Below are positions 1 to 10,417 of a DNA stretch of 64,000 bases, one piece after another (the first letter of the stretch is position 1; each line of letters starts with the position of its first letter). Position numbers and translations under genes: made by a program. The notes beneath the pieces are model-generated. The model did no database searches. It saw only the letters and a program-made list of their open reading frames with translations, and was not told the origin of the DNA. Origin of the DNA: Cellulomonas sp. APG4 (GTDB taxonomy: Bacteria; Actinomycetota; Actinomycetes; Actinomycetales; Cellulomonadaceae). Location of the stretch: positions 1-64,000 of the forward strand of contig NZ_JAACYI010000016.1 in NCBI RefSeq assembly GCF_009996735.1, read 5' to 3'.

Positions 1-1
1 G

Positions 2-898
2 GCGTCCTCGTCCCTGAGATCTCGGGTGACCCGCGCTGGCCGGCGTGGCGGGCCGCCGCGTCTTCCTCCCGGGTCCGCTCGGCGGCGGCTTCTCCCCCCC
101 CCGGCGCCGAGACCCCGCCTCCCGCGCTCAACCCCTACCCCGGCCGCCGCGACCCGCGCGGCCGCCGAGCTGCGCGACGCCGCGCGTGCGCTCGCGGGTA
201 CGGCGGGGGCGTCGGAGCCCGTCGACCTGCCGGTCGGGCGCGTGGTCGACGAGCTCGCGACGGCGGTTGGGCTCGACGGGGTCGCTCGTGCAGCAGCCGA
301 GGTGACCGCCGGGCGGGTCGGCGCTCCGGTGGTGGGCCCCGCGCACGCCGACCGGGTCGCGCGCTCGCGCGAGCGCTGGGTCGAGGACGTCGCCCGTGGC
401 CTGCCGTCGTCCTGGGTCGAGCGCCTCGAGACGGACCTGGCGACCGGCGACGAGCTGCGGGTGGCGATCGACGCGCGGCTCGGTGACGTCCAGCTCCCGC
501 GCGTGCCGACGGGGGCGCGCACGGTGCTGCGCGCGCTCGCGGCCGTCGTGGGGCTCGCCGCGCTCGTGGTGATCGGCGTGTGCGTGGGAGCGGTGGTCGG
601 CGCGGGGCGCTGGACCGACACCGCGACGCTGCTGGCCGGGCTCGCCGCAGGAGGCGGTGCGCTCGCCGCGCTGCTGCTCACGGCCGGGCGGGCCGTCACC
701 CGCCGGCGCGGACGACGGCGCGCGGCCGCGGTGGTCACCGAGGTGCGGTCGCGCCTGACCGAGGTGGTCGAGGCACGTCTCGTGGCACCGTCGCGTGAGG
801 TGCTGGCCGCGCACCGCGCGGTGCGGGAGGTCGCCGCCGACGTCCCTACCGACGACGCCTCCGCCGCCGACACGTCCACGGCCCCCGCCGGCACCTGA
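2..898 (+). CDS. C-terminal part of a membrane GTPase paralogue, 5' partial
   Basis: The frame is open to the window edge, so the start lies outside. From about base 150 onward the protein is natural looking: an Ala-rich helical stretch, a segment with VARSRERWVEDVARGLPSSW, two hydrophobic segments (LRALAAVVGLAALVVIGVCV and TLLAGLAAGGGALAALLLTA), then an Arg-rich turn and an amphipathic helix. The same order, including a GLPxxW helix before the membrane pair, is seen in the C-terminal half of the GTPase at 5204-6790, so I infer a paralogue lacking its G domain in this window. The first ~45 codons are Pro/Arg-rich with poor GC3 in this frame, while frame 1 looks better there; a frameshift near base 100-150 is possible. 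Confidence 0.6.
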   Translation, partial: ASSSLRSRVTRAGRRGGPPRLPPGSARRRLLPPPAPRPRLPRSTPTPAAATRAAAELRDAARALAGTAGASEPVDLPVGRVVDELATAVGLDGVARAAAEVTAGRVGAPVVGPAHADRVARSRERWVEDVARGLPSSWVERLETDLATGDELRVAIDARLGDVQLPRVPTGARTVLRALAAVVGLAALVVIGVCVGAVVGAGRWTDTATLLAGLAAGGGALAALLLTAGRAVTRRRGRRRAAAVVTEVRSRLTEVVEARLVAPSREVLAAHRAVREVAADVPTDDASAADTSTAPAGT

Positions 899-990
899 CC
901 GTCCACAGGCCGGCGGGTCCTCCTCGCCACCCCGTCCGGCTCGTCGTCAGGCTCGGCGCGAGCCGGACGGTCCGGCACGGGGAGGGAACC

Positions 991-1560
991 ATGAGCAGGG
1001 ACGGTCTTCAGGTCACGGTGGTCGGCTGGGCCGCGTCCACGCCGCGCGAGGTCGTGGGGCAGGGGGTCGCGTTCACGAGCTTCCGGGTCGCGACGACGCC
1101 GCGGTGGTACGACACCAAGCAGGGCGCGTGGGCCGACGGGCGCACCGAGTGGTTCACGGTCAAGGCGTTCCGCGAGGCCGCGTTCAACATCGCGGCCTCG
1201 ATCCACAAGGGCCAGCCCGTGATCGTGCACGGACGGCTGCGGACCGAGGAGTGGGTGGGGGAGAACGGTCCGCGCACGGCGTCGGTGATCGACGCCTCGG
1301 CCGTGGGGCACGACCTGATGCGCGGCACGGCGAAGTTCGCGCGCCGGATCCACGCGGGCGACGGCGAGGGGTCGGTCGAGCGCGAGGAGAGGGCCCCGGT
1401 GGACGACCCGTGGAGCACGTCGCCCGCGCCGTCGGTCGACGGGCCGCCCGAGCCGCCCGGGACCGACGAGGTGGGCGAGCCCGTCGGCCCGACCGGCCTG
1501 GCGGACGAGGTGGCGGAGGGCGGACGGGCGGAGGAGCCCCGCCCCGTCGGGACGCCGTAG
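991..1560 (+). CDS. ssb: Single-stranded DNA-binding protein
   Basis: 189 residues. The first ~115 residues form a typical bacterial SSB OB-fold: LQVTVVGW near the N-terminus, FTSFRVATTPRWYD, TEWFTVKAFREAAFNI and QPVIVHGRLRTEEW. It binds single-stranded DNA during replication, recombination and repair. The tail is acidic and Pro/Gly-rich but lacks the classical DDDIPF tip used for partner binding, so this may be a secondary SSB paralogue rather than the main replication SSB (inference). A GGGGAGGGA Shine-Dalgarno sits just before the ATG. It lies between the GTPase tail and ettA, which suggests a conserved actinobacterial neighbourhood. Confidence 0.9.
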   Translation: MSRDGLQVTVVGWAASTPREVVGQGVAFTSFRVATTPRWYDTKQGAWADGRTEWFTVKAFREAAFNIAASIHKGQPVIVHGRLRTEEWVGENGPRTASVIDASAVGHDLMRGTAKFARRIHAGDGEGSVEREERAPVDDPWSTSPAPSVDGPPEPPGTDEVGEPVGPTGLADEVAEGGRAEEPRPVGTP

Positions 1561-1563
1561 GCT
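1558..1563 (+). promoter_or_regulatory. Putative -10 box of the ettA promoter, overlapping the ssb stop codon
   Basis: TAGGCT matches the actinobacterial TANNNT -10 pattern; its first three bases are the TAG stop of ssb. The ettA GTG lies about 60 bases downstream, leaving a short untranslated leader. No convincing -35 is visible, so this is a pattern match only. Confidence 0.35.
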
Positions 1564-1621
1564 GGCCGCTGGCCCCGGCGCGCCCCGCGCCTCCCGCACG
1601 ACCGTTGGAGCAGACCCGATC

Positions 1622-3304
<1,683 letters not shown>

Positions 3305-3324
3305 CCGCGCTGGTCGGGACGCGT

Positions 3325-3361
3325 CCCGTCCTGCCGTGGGACAGACTGGCGGCAGGACGGG
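3325..3361 (+). terminator. Perfect 12-bp hairpin between ettA and the GTPase gene
   Basis: CCCGTCCTGCCG (3325-3336) is exactly complementary to CGGCAGGACGGG (3350-3361), with a 13-base loop. There is no T-tract, as is usual in high-GC actinobacteria. The right arm runs into the GGGAGG ribosome-binding site of the next gene, so it could end ettA transcription, hide the downstream Shine-Dalgarno, or both. Confidence 0.55.
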
Positions 3362-3368
3362 AGGTGGC

Positions 3369-5216
3369 ATGGTCGACGACGGACCTGGGACGGACGACGC
3401 GGAGCAGGGGCGCGCGCTGGCAGCCGCCCTCGCGGGCCTGCGCGCCGCGCTCGCCGAGCTCAGGCTCCCGCTCGACCTGCCAGGTGCGGACGACGACCGC
3501 GCGGCCGTGCGTCGGCTCACGGCGCACCTGGACGACTACCTGCTCCCGCGCGTGCGGCAGATGGGTGCGCCGCTGCTGGCGGTGGTCGGAGGCTCCACGG
3601 GGGCGGGCAAGTCGACGCTCGTGAACAGCCTCCTGGGCACCGCTGTCACCCCTGCGGGTGTGCTGCGGCCCACCACGCGCTCACCCGTGCTGGTCCACCA
3701 CCCGGACGACACCGTGTGGTTCCGCTCCGACCGGATCCTCCCGACGCTGCCCCGCGTGACCGGCCGCGACGCCGAGGGCCGGGCGCTGCGGCTGGTCGCC
3801 GACACCGCCGTGCCGCGCGGCCTCGCGCTGCTCGACGCCCCGGACATCGACTCCGTGGTCGAGGAGAACCGGCAGCTCGGTGCGGAGCTGCTCGCGGCCG
3901 CCGACCTGTGGGTGTTCGTCACGACGGCGGCGCGCTACGCCGACGCCGTCCCGTGGGACCTGCTCGCCGCCGCCGCCCGCCGCCGCGCCGTGGTCGCGAT
4001 GGTGCTCAACCGCGTGGACGAGCCCGCTCGCGAGGCCGTGACAGCCGACCTGGGGCGCATGCTGACCGAGCGCGGCCTCGCGCAGGCGCGGCTGCTCGTG
4101 GTCCCGGAGTCCCGCACCGACGACGGTCTGCTGCCCGAACGCGCCGTCGCGCAGCTCGGGACCTGGCTCCGCGACGTCGTCGGCGACCCGACCGCCCGTG
4201 CCGAGATGGTGCGCGCGACCGTCGCGGGCGCGGTCGACGACCTGCTCGCCCAGGCGCCAGGCCTCGCGTCGGCGGCCGAGGCGCAGACGGCGCACGTCGA
4301 GAGCCTGCGCCGCACCGCACGCGAGGCCCACCGTGCCGCGGCGCGCAGCCTCGACGCCGCGACCTCGGACGGCACGCTGCTGCGCGGGGAGGTGCTCGCG
4401 CGCTGGCAGGAGTTCGTGGGCACCGGCGAGCTGCTGCGCGCCGTCGAGCAGCGCGTGAGCCGCTCGCGCGACCGGCTCACGGCGTTCCTACGTGGGCGAC
4501 CGGCCCCCGAGCCTGTCGCCCAGGCGATCACGAGCGGCCTCGTCGACCTGGTCGTCGACGCCGCCGACACCGCAGCCGAGCGCACGACGTCGGCGTGGCG
4601 GGCCGACCCTGCCGGCCGTGCCCTGCTGCACGGACCCGACCTCGGGCGGTCCTCGACGGACCTTCGACCGCGCATCGCCGAGGAGGTCCGTGCGTGGCAG
4701 AAGCGCGTGCTCGAGCTCGTCGCGACCGAGGGTGCCGACAAGCGGTTCACGGCGCGCGCGCTCTCGTTCGGCGTGAACGGGCTCGGCGCCGCGCTCATGG
4801 TCGCGATCTTCGCGTCCACCGGAGGGCTCACCGCGGCCGAGGTCGGCGTCGCCGGCGGCACCGCGGTGCTCGCGCAGCGCCTGCTCGAGGCGGTGTTCGG
4901 CGACGACGCCGTGCGCAGGCTCACCAGGACCGCGCAGCAGGACCTCACGGCCCGTCTCGACGCCCTGCTCGACGTCGAGGTCGCACGGTTCACGACGACC
5001 CTCGACGCGCTCGACCTCGCGCCCGACCAGGGCGCCCGGCTGCGAGCCGCCGGCCAGGAGCTGAGCCGCGCGGCGCGCGCCCTCGCCCCCGCGGAGGGTG
5101 CCGCGGAGCGCGTCGCACCCGCCCGCGGCGCTGCGCCGTCGTCGGCGGACGATGCGACCGCCGAGCCCGGTGAGGGGCGCGTCGCGCGCTGGTGGAGGCG
5201 GCTGTGGCAGGGCTGA
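3369..5216 (+). CDS. Dynamin-like membrane-associated GTPase, first of a tandem pair
   Basis: 615 residues. I chose the ATG at 3369 because GGGAGG lies 4-9 bases upstream; a GTG at 3336 is inside the hairpin. Motifs visible: P-loop GGSTGAGKST (74-83), RPTTRSP as switch I, DAPDIDS as G3, and LNRVDEP as G4. A long helical region follows, then a hydrophobic stretch (FGVNGLGAALMVAIFASTGG) likely to insert in the membrane, a further helical segment and an acidic/Pro tail. The architecture fits YfjP/dynamin-related GTPases that work in pairs on membranes. It overlaps the next GTPase by 13 bases, so the two are probably coupled and may form a heteromer (inference). Confidence 0.8.
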   Translation: MVDDGPGTDDAEQGRALAAALAGLRAALAELRLPLDLPGADDDRAAVRRLTAHLDDYLLPRVRQMGAPLLAVVGGSTGAGKSTLVNSLLGTAVTPAGVLRPTTRSPVLVHHPDDTVWFRSDRILPTLPRVTGRDAEGRALRLVADTAVPRGLALLDAPDIDSVVEENRQLGAELLAAADLWVFVTTAARYADAVPWDLLAAAARRRAVVAMVLNRVDEPAREAVTADLGRMLTERGLAQARLLVVPESRTDDGLLPERAVAQLGTWLRDVVGDPTARAEMVRATVAGAVDDLLAQAPGLASAAEAQTAHVESLRRTAREAHRAAARSLDAATSDGTLLRGEVLARWQEFVGTGELLRAVEQRVSRSRDRLTAFLRGRPAPEPVAQAITSGLVDLVVDAADTAAERTTSAWRADPAGRALLHGPDLGRSSTDLRPRIAEEVRAWQKRVLELVATEGADKRFTARALSFGVNGLGAALMVAIFASTGGLTAAEVGVAGGTAVLAQRLLEAVFGDDAVRRLTRTAQQDLTARLDALLDVEVARFTTTLDALDLAPDQGARLRAAGQELSRAARALAPAEGAAERVAPARGAAPSSADDATAEPGEGRVARWWRRLWQG

Positions 5217-6790
5217 GCCTCGGTGAGCGCCTCGACGCGCTCACGCACGCGCTCGCCGCGGGCCGCGACGTCCTCCCCGACGACGTCGTCGCCCGGGCGC
5301 GGGAGATCGAGGAACGTGCGGGTCACCGGCTCCGGCTCTCGGACGAGCACACCGTCGTCGCGCTCGCGGGCGCGACCGGCTCGGGCAAGTCGTCCCTGCT
5401 CAACGCCCTCGTCGGGAGCCCGCTCGCGACCGTCGACGTGCTCCGGCCGACCACCTCCGAGACGCTCGCGGTGGTGCGCGGCACGGGCGCCGGGGAGCTG
5501 CTCGACTGGCTCGGCGTGCGCAGCCGGCACCTGGTCGACGAGGCCGACGCGACGGCCGAGGTTCCCGGTGGCCTCGTGCTGCTCGACCTGCCCGACCACG
5601 ACTCGGTGCGCACCGAGCACCGGCTCGAGGCTGAACGACTCGTGGCGCTGGTCGACCTGATGGTGTGGGTCGTGGACCCCCAGAAGTACGCCGACGCCGC
5701 GATCCACGAGCGGTACCTGCGCGGTCTGGCGCGGCACCGCGACGTGCTCCTCGTCGTGCTCAACCAGACCGACCGCCTCGAACCCGGCGAGCGGAGCGCG
5801 GTCGAGCGGGACCTCTCCCGGCTGCTGGCCGACGACGGGCTCGCGGGGGTGCCGGTGCTCGGCCTCTCCGCGCGCACCGGGTCAGGGGTCGGCGAGCTGC
5901 GTGACCGGCTGGCCGAGGCGGCGCGCCGCCGCAGGGCCGCGCGTGCGCGGACCGAGGCCGACGTCGCCGACGTCGCCGCGCACGTGCTCGCTGCGTGCGG
6001 CGAGACGACGTCGGTCCCCGGACGGGCGCGCACCGAGCTGGTCGCCGCACTCGAACGCGCCGCCGGGCTGCCGGTGGTGGTCGACGCCGTCGGTGCGTCC
6101 TGGCGACGTCGCGGTCGTGAGGCGACCGGGTGGCCGCCCACGCGATGGCTCGCCCGGATGCGGCCCGACCCCCTGCGCCGCCTTCACCTCGGCGCATCCG
6201 CCGACCCCGAGGTCGCGCGGAGCTCGCTGCCGGCCACGGGTGCCGCCGAGCACGCCCGGGCACGCGGTGCGGTGCGGGCCTACACGCAGGCCGCCGCGGC
6301 CGGTCTGCCCGAGGACTGGGCCCTCGCCGTCCACGAGGCGGCCGACACGACACCCCTGCCCGACGCGCTCGACCACGCCGTCGCCTCGACGAGTCTCGGG
6401 GTCGAGGGCCGTGCGGGGTGGTGGCGCGGCGTGGACCTGCTCCAGTGGCTGCTCGTGCTCGTGATGCTGGCGGGCCTCGCCTGGTGGGCTGTGCTCGCGG
6501 TGGCCGAGCGCCTCGCCGTCCCGCTGCCGGCCCCGCCCACGTGGGGGGAGGTCCCGTGGCCCACCGTCGCGCTGCTCGGTGGGGCGTTGCTGGGGCTGCT
6601 CATGGCGGGCGTCGCGAGGCTCGCCGTGGCGGCCGGGGCACGCAGGAGGGCCCGGCGTGCGCACGCGCGGCTGCGCACCGCCGTGGGGGAGGTGGCCGAC
6701 CGCCTGGTGGTCGAGCCCGTCGACGCCGTGCGTGATCGGCACGCCGCGTGTCGCGAGGCTGCACTGCGCGCGGTGGACGGGCGAGGATGA
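5204..6790 (+). CDS. Membrane-anchored GTPase, second of a tandem pair
   Basis: 528 residues from a GTG at 5204, chosen because GGTGGAGG lies 5 bases upstream; a GTG at 5192 is also in frame. G domain: P-loop GATGSGKS (56-63), RPTTSET switch, DLPDHDS G3 and LNQTDRL G4. The C-terminal half carries a GLPEDW helix, two membrane segments (LLQWLLVLVMLAGLAWWAVL and PTVALLGGALLGLLMAGVAR) and a basic/amphipathic tail. It starts inside the end of the first GTPase, so the pair is translationally coupled. The C-terminal architecture repeats that of the truncated gene at the window start, indicating duplication of this GTPase type around ssb-ettA. Confidence 0.8.
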   Translation: MAGLSLGERLDALTHALAAGRDVLPDDVVARAREIEERAGHRLRLSDEHTVVALAGATGSGKSSLLNALVGSPLATVDVLRPTTSETLAVVRGTGAGELLDWLGVRSRHLVDEADATAEVPGGLVLLDLPDHDSVRTEHRLEAERLVALVDLMVWVVDPQKYADAAIHERYLRGLARHRDVLLVVLNQTDRLEPGERSAVERDLSRLLADDGLAGVPVLGLSARTGSGVGELRDRLAEAARRRRAARARTEADVADVAAHVLAACGETTSVPGRARTELVAALERAAGLPVVVDAVGASWRRRGREATGWPPTRWLARMRPDPLRRLHLGASADPEVARSSLPATGAAEHARARGAVRAYTQAAAAGLPEDWALAVHEAADTTPLPDALDHAVASTSLGVEGRAGWWRGVDLLQWLLVLVMLAGLAWWAVLAVAERLAVPLPAPPTWGEVPWPTVALLGGALLGLLMAGVARLAVAAGARRRARRAHARLRTAVGEVADRLVVEPVDAVRDRHAACREAALRAVDGRG

Positions 6791-6852
6791 CGTCGGGCCC
6801 GCTGAGCTCGCAAACCCGAACGACGACGGTTCACGACGACGCAGGAGGACGT

Positions 6853-7695
6853 GTGCAGATCGACGCCGAGCAGGTCACCGAGGCCCTCACCTACCACGGG
6901 GAGGGGCCCGTGTGGTCGCCGTCGTGGGGCGGCCTGCGCTGGGTCGACATGCTCGCGGGCGACCTGCTCACGTTGCGCGACGGTCAGGTCGAGCGGCTGC
7001 ACGTGGGTGACGTGGCAGCGTTCGTCCGACCCCGCACGGGGGGCGGGTACGTCGTCGGGCTCGAGCGAGGGCTCGGCCTCGCGGCCGACGTCGACGGCGT
7101 GCCCGAGCCCTTCATCGAGCTCGTCGGCGAGGGCGTCCGGATGAACGAGGGCGGCTGCGACCCGTGGGGGAACCTCTACGCGGGGTCGATGCGGTACGAC
7201 ACGGCACCCGGGGGTGGTCGCCTGGTGCGCGTGGACCCGGCCGGCGACGTGCGCGTGGTGCTCGACGACGTGACGATCTCCAACGGCATCGCGTTCAGCC
7301 CCGACGGCGCGCTCGCCTACTACGACGACACCCCCACCCGCCGCACCGACGTGTTCGACGTCGTGGACCGTGAGCTCGTGCGGCGCCGGACGTTCCACGC
7401 GGGTGCCGAGGGCGATCGCCCCGACGGGCTCACCGTGGACTCGGCGGGCAACGTGTGGGTCGCGCTCAACGGCGCGGGCCTGGTGCGCTGCCACGCCCCC
7501 GGGGGCGGCGTGCTGGCCGAGGTGCGTGTGCCGGCCCGGCTCACGACGGCGTGCACCCTGGGCGGTCCGGACCTGCGGGACCTGTTCATCACCACCTCGC
7601 GCGAGAACCTCGACGACCCCGAGCCCGAGGCGGGCGCGGTGTTCCGCGCGCGCGTCGAGGTCCCGGGTCTGCCCGTGCTGCCCTACGGTGGCTGA
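6853..7695 (+). CDS. SMP-30/gluconolactonase family protein
   Basis: 280 residues, GTG start preceded by AGGAGG with 4-base spacing; an ATG at 6787 overlapping the GTPase stop is possible but would add an unconserved extension. This is a six-bladed beta-propeller of the regucalcin/gluconolactonase type, hydrolysing sugar lactones with a divalent metal. Probable metal ligands: Glu17 in YHGEGPVW, Asn in TISNGIAFSPDG and Asp in DRPDGLTVDSAG. The order GEGPVW, NEGGCDPWGNLYAGSM, SNGIAFSPDG, DGLTVD is diagnostic. The substrate is unknown. It is followed 48 bases later by a thioesterase on the same strand. Confidence 0.85.
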   Translation: MQIDAEQVTEALTYHGEGPVWSPSWGGLRWVDMLAGDLLTLRDGQVERLHVGDVAAFVRPRTGGGYVVGLERGLGLAADVDGVPEPFIELVGEGVRMNEGGCDPWGNLYAGSMRYDTAPGGGRLVRVDPAGDVRVVLDDVTISNGIAFSPDGALAYYDDTPTRRTDVFDVVDRELVRRRTFHAGAEGDRPDGLTVDSAGNVWVALNGAGLVRCHAPGGGVLAEVRVPARLTTACTLGGPDLRDLFITTSRENLDDPEPEAGAVFRARVEVPGLPVLPYGG

Positions 7696-7743
7696 GCCCT
7701 GCTGCGCAGCCCGGCCGGTGCGCCGTGACCCGAGGAGGACCCG

Positions 7744-8220
7744 ATGACCCGCCTGCGGGTGCCCGTGCCGCTGCGCTGGGCCGACCTCGACGCCTACGGC
7801 CACGTCAACAACGTCGAGGTGCTGCGCCTGCTCGAGGAGGCGCGCATCGCGGCCTTCTGGCGGCACCCCGAGGCGCACGAGGCGTGGCCCACGGCCCTGC
7901 TCGACGCCGGCCCCGGGGCGCCGACGCACACGCTCGTCGCGCGTCAGGAGATCGAGTACCTGCTCCCGCTCGGCTACCGCCGCGAGCCCGTCGTGGTCGA
8001 GATGTGGATCGGCCACCTGGGTGGCGCGAGCATCGACGTCTGCTACGAGGTGACCGCCACCGCGGACGGCGAGCGGGTGGTGTACGTACGTGCGCAGACC
8101 ACGCTCGTGCTCGTCGACGCCGCCACGGCTCGGCCGCGCCGGATCGCCGAGGCCGAGCGCACCGCGTGGCGGCCGTACCTGGGCGAGCCCGTCGCGATGC
8201 GTCGCCGCCCGGCCGGTTGA
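7744..8220 (+). CDS. Hotdog-fold acyl-CoA thioesterase (4HBT/YbgC-like)
   Basis: 158 residues with a clear GAGGAGG ribosome-binding site. The N-terminus reads LRWADLDAYGHVNNVEVLRL, the hallmark of the 4-hydroxybenzoyl-CoA thioesterase family, with the catalytic Asp in the WADLDAYGHVNN loop. The expected hotdog beta-strands follow (IEYLLPLGYRREPVVVEMWI and VVYVRAQTTLVLVD). It should hydrolyse an acyl-CoA in the cytoplasm, with substrate unknown. It may be co-transcribed with the upstream SMP-30 gene. Confidence 0.85.
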   Translation: MTRLRVPVPLRWADLDAYGHVNNVEVLRLLEEARIAAFWRHPEAHEAWPTALLDAGPGAPTHTLVARQEIEYLLPLGYRREPVVVEMWIGHLGGASIDVCYEVTATADGERVVYVRAQTTLVLVDAATARPRRIAEAERTAWRPYLGEPVAMRRRPAG

Positions 8221-8247
8221 GCGGCACGGCGCTGCGTCGCGTCCACG

Positions 8248-8778
8248 TCAGCTGCCGGGCTCTCCACCCGCCTGCCGCCACGCCTCCCAGGTGACCTCGG
8301 TCGCGCCCGCCGCCGCTACCCGCTGCAGGTTGCGGCCCCCGCGCGCGAACGCGGTCACCACCTGGCCGGGCGCCTCGTGCGCCGTCAGCCGTCGCGGCGC
8401 CCACACCGTGGCGCGCACGTGCACCAGGTCGAGCGCGAACGCCTCGGGTGAGCCGTCGAACAGCCACGCGCCGGCGAGCCTGCCCACGGCGTAGCCGACC
8501 TCGTCGCGCGTCCACACGAAGGCGCCGTCGGGCTCGCGCGCGAACCGGTCGAGCCTGCGAGCGGCGCGGTCGCCGTGCGCCTGCCGCACGGCGAGCACCG
8601 CGGCGTCGAGAGACGCCGGTGGCGTGTCGAGGCGTCCGCCGACGCCGCACACCCCGCGCGTGAGGGCGCGACGCACGGCACCCGCGGCGTCGACGTCGTC
8701 GAGCCGTGACCGCATCGGGGCCCGCAGCACGGGCAGGTCCGCGGAGCGCACGGACAGCGGTCGGGCGTCGGCGCTCAC
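8248..8778 (-). CDS. Conserved hypothetical protein in the SDR operon
   Basis: 176 residues, GTG start. I do not recognise a family with certainty. The protein is soluble, rich in Ala/Arg, with no signal peptide or membrane segment; readable landmarks are GVCGVGGRLDTPPASLDAAVLAVRQ (split here across a helix) and FVWTRDEVGYAVGRLAGAWLF. Its start codon lies one base beyond the stop of the upstream SDR gene, so the two are an operon and probably work together. G/C third-position bias supports real coding. Confidence 0.6.
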   Translation of the reverse strand: MSADARPLSVRSADLPVLRAPMRSRLDDVDAAGAVRRALTRGVCGVGGRLDTPPASLDAAVLAVRQAHGDRAARRLDRFAREPDGAFVWTRDEVGYAVGRLAGAWLFDGSPEAFALDLVHVRATVWAPRRLTAHEAPGQVVTAFARGGRNLQRVAAAGATEVTWEAWRQAGGEPGS

Positions 8779-8779
8779 G

Positions 8780-10270
8780 TCAGCCGGACGCCTCCTCGCG
8801 GGCGAGCCGCTCGGCCTCGGCGCGCATGCCGCGCTGCATCCCGCCGAAGACGACGCCGTGGAACGGTGTCACGGCCCACCAGTAGAGCTGGCCGGCGAGG
8901 CCGTGCGGGTGGAAGGTCGCGACCTGGCGCAGCGTGGTGCTGCCGTCGGCCTCGGGGCGCACCGCGAGCTCGAGCCACGCGAGCCCGGGCAGCCGCATCT
9001 CGGCGCGCAGCCGCAGCACGCGTTCGTGCTCGACGCGCTCGACACGCCAGAAGTCGACCGCGTCGCCGGCCACGAGGCGGGTCGGGTGGCGGCGTCCACG
9101 GCGCAGCCCGGGCCCGCCGCTCAACCGGTCGAGCACCCCGCGCACCTCCCAGGCGAGGGGCCACGAGTACCACCCGCGCTCGCCACCCACCGCCTGGAGC
9201 ACCTCCCACACGGTCGCGAGCGGGGCGTCGACGCGCGTGCGCCGCTCGTCGCGGTACAGCGAGCCCCCCGCCCAGTCCGGGTCCGAGGGCAGCGGGTCGC
9301 TCGGTGCGCCGGGTACCGCGGCCGAGGACCACCGCGTCGCGACGTCGGCGTCCTGGATGCGCTGGAGCGCCCAGCGCACGGCGGTGTCGAACGGCACCAG
9401 GCCCTCCGGCGGGTCGGGCACGTGCTCGGCGATGTCGTGCTCGTGGCAGACGACCTCGTGCACCAGGGATTCCACGAGGGGTCGTGCGAGCGGTCCGGGG
9501 ACGGGTGTCACGAGCGAGACCCACAGGCTCGACAGGCGTGGGGTGAGCAGGCCCACCCCCACGATGACGCGGCGCCGCAGGCCCGCGACGGCGGCGTAGC
9601 GGTGCATCATCTCGCGGTACGTGAGCACCTCGGGACCGCCGATGTCGAACGCGCGGTTGACCTCGGGCGGCATGGTCGCGCTGCCCACGAGGTAGCGCAG
9701 CACGTCCCGGATCGCGATGGGCTGGATGCGGTTGTCGACCCAGCGCGGGGTGGTCATCGCGGGCAGGCGCTCGGTCAGGTAGCGCATCATCTCGAAGGAC
9801 GCCGAGCCCGAGCCCAGCACCACGGCGGCGCGCAGCACGGTGGTCGGCACGCCCGAGGCGAGCAGGATCTCGCCCACCTCGGTGCGGCTCTCGAGGTGGG
9901 GCGACAGGTCCTCGTCGGGCGGGACGAGGCCGCCGAGGTAGACGATGCGGCGCACGCCCGCCTCGCGCGCGGCACGCGCGAACGTGCGCGCGGTCTCCCG
10001 GTCGCGTGCCTCGAAGCGTCGCCCGGAGCCGAGCGCGTGGATCAGGTAGTAGGCGACGTCGACGCCCTCGAGCGCGGCGCGGATCTGGTCGAGCTCGGTG
10101 GCGTCGGCCTCGGCGACCTCGACGTCGTCGTACCACGGCCGGCCCTCGAGCCGCTCGGGGTTCCGGGCGACCGCGCGCACCCGGTGCCCGGCCTCGAGGA
10201 GCTCGGGGACCAGGCGGCCGCCCACGTACCCGGTGACACCGGTGACCGCGCAGACCAAGGATTCCGACAT
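8780..10270 (-). CDS. SDR-family NAD(P)-binding protein with C-terminal DUF2867 domain
   Basis: 496 residues. The N-terminal Rossmann domain starts CAVTGVTGYVGGRLVPELLE (TGxxGxxG motif), then YYLIHALG and RIVYLGGLVP, as in atypical extended SDRs that act as NAD(P)-dependent epimerases/reductases. After about residue 330 a DUF2867/SRPBCC-like domain follows (RVDAPLATVWEVLQAVGG, GWYSWPLAWEVRG, LPGLAWLELAVRPE, WWAVTPFHGVVFGGM). This two-domain layout is common in actinobacteria; the reaction is not known. A TAGGGT -10 box (minus strand, 10282-10277) ends 6 bases before the ATG, suggesting a leaderless transcript. Confidence 0.85.
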   Translation of the reverse strand: MSESLVCAVTGVTGYVGGRLVPELLEAGHRVRAVARNPERLEGRPWYDDVEVAEADATELDQIRAALEGVDVAYYLIHALGSGRRFEARDRETARTFARAAREAGVRRIVYLGGLVPPDEDLSPHLESRTEVGEILLASGVPTTVLRAAVVLGSGSASFEMMRYLTERLPAMTTPRWVDNRIQPIAIRDVLRYLVGSATMPPEVNRAFDIGGPEVLTYREMMHRYAAVAGLRRRVIVGVGLLTPRLSSLWVSLVTPVPGPLARPLVESLVHEVVCHEHDIAEHVPDPPEGLVPFDTAVRWALQRIQDADVATRWSSAAVPGAPSDPLPSDPDWAGGSLYRDERRTRVDAPLATVWEVLQAVGGERGWYSWPLAWEVRGVLDRLSGGPGLRRGRRHPTRLVAGDAVDFWRVERVEHERVLRLRAEMRLPGLAWLELAVRPEADGSTTLRQVATFHPHGLAGQLYWWAVTPFHGVVFGGMQRGMRAEAERLAREEASG

Positions 10271-10319
10271 GGGCCGACCCTAGGCGCGCGCGGGGGTGCG
10301 GGCGCGTCGAAGTCGGGGG

Positions 10320-10417
10320 AAGCGCTTGCCTGGATCCGCTCGGACCCGTTGACGGTCACGCCGCGACGTGACTAGCGTCACGGACGACGGGGGGTTGAAA
10401 CGGTTCAAGCGAACCGT
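10320..10417 (+). promoter_or_regulatory. Operator-rich promoter of the rhamnogalacturonan lyase gene
   Basis: A -35 TTGACG (10349-10354) and a -10 TAGCGT (10373-10378) are separated by 18 bases. Four palindromic sites surround them: AAGCGCTT (10320-10327); CGTGACTAGCGTCACG centred on the -10 (10367-10382); TTGAAACGGTTCAA (10395-10408), which resembles LacI-family operators of the TGAAACGNTTCA type; and the overlapping ACGGTTCAAGCGAACCGT (10400-10417). Repression by a sugar-responsive LacI-family regulator encoded elsewhere is likely (inference). Confidence 0.6.

Noticed and set aside
6748-6852. Earlier starts for the SMP-30 protein at 6748 or 6787
   Set aside because: They would add Thr/Ser/Arg-rich residues not seen in the family; AGGAGG lies precisely before the GTG at 6853.
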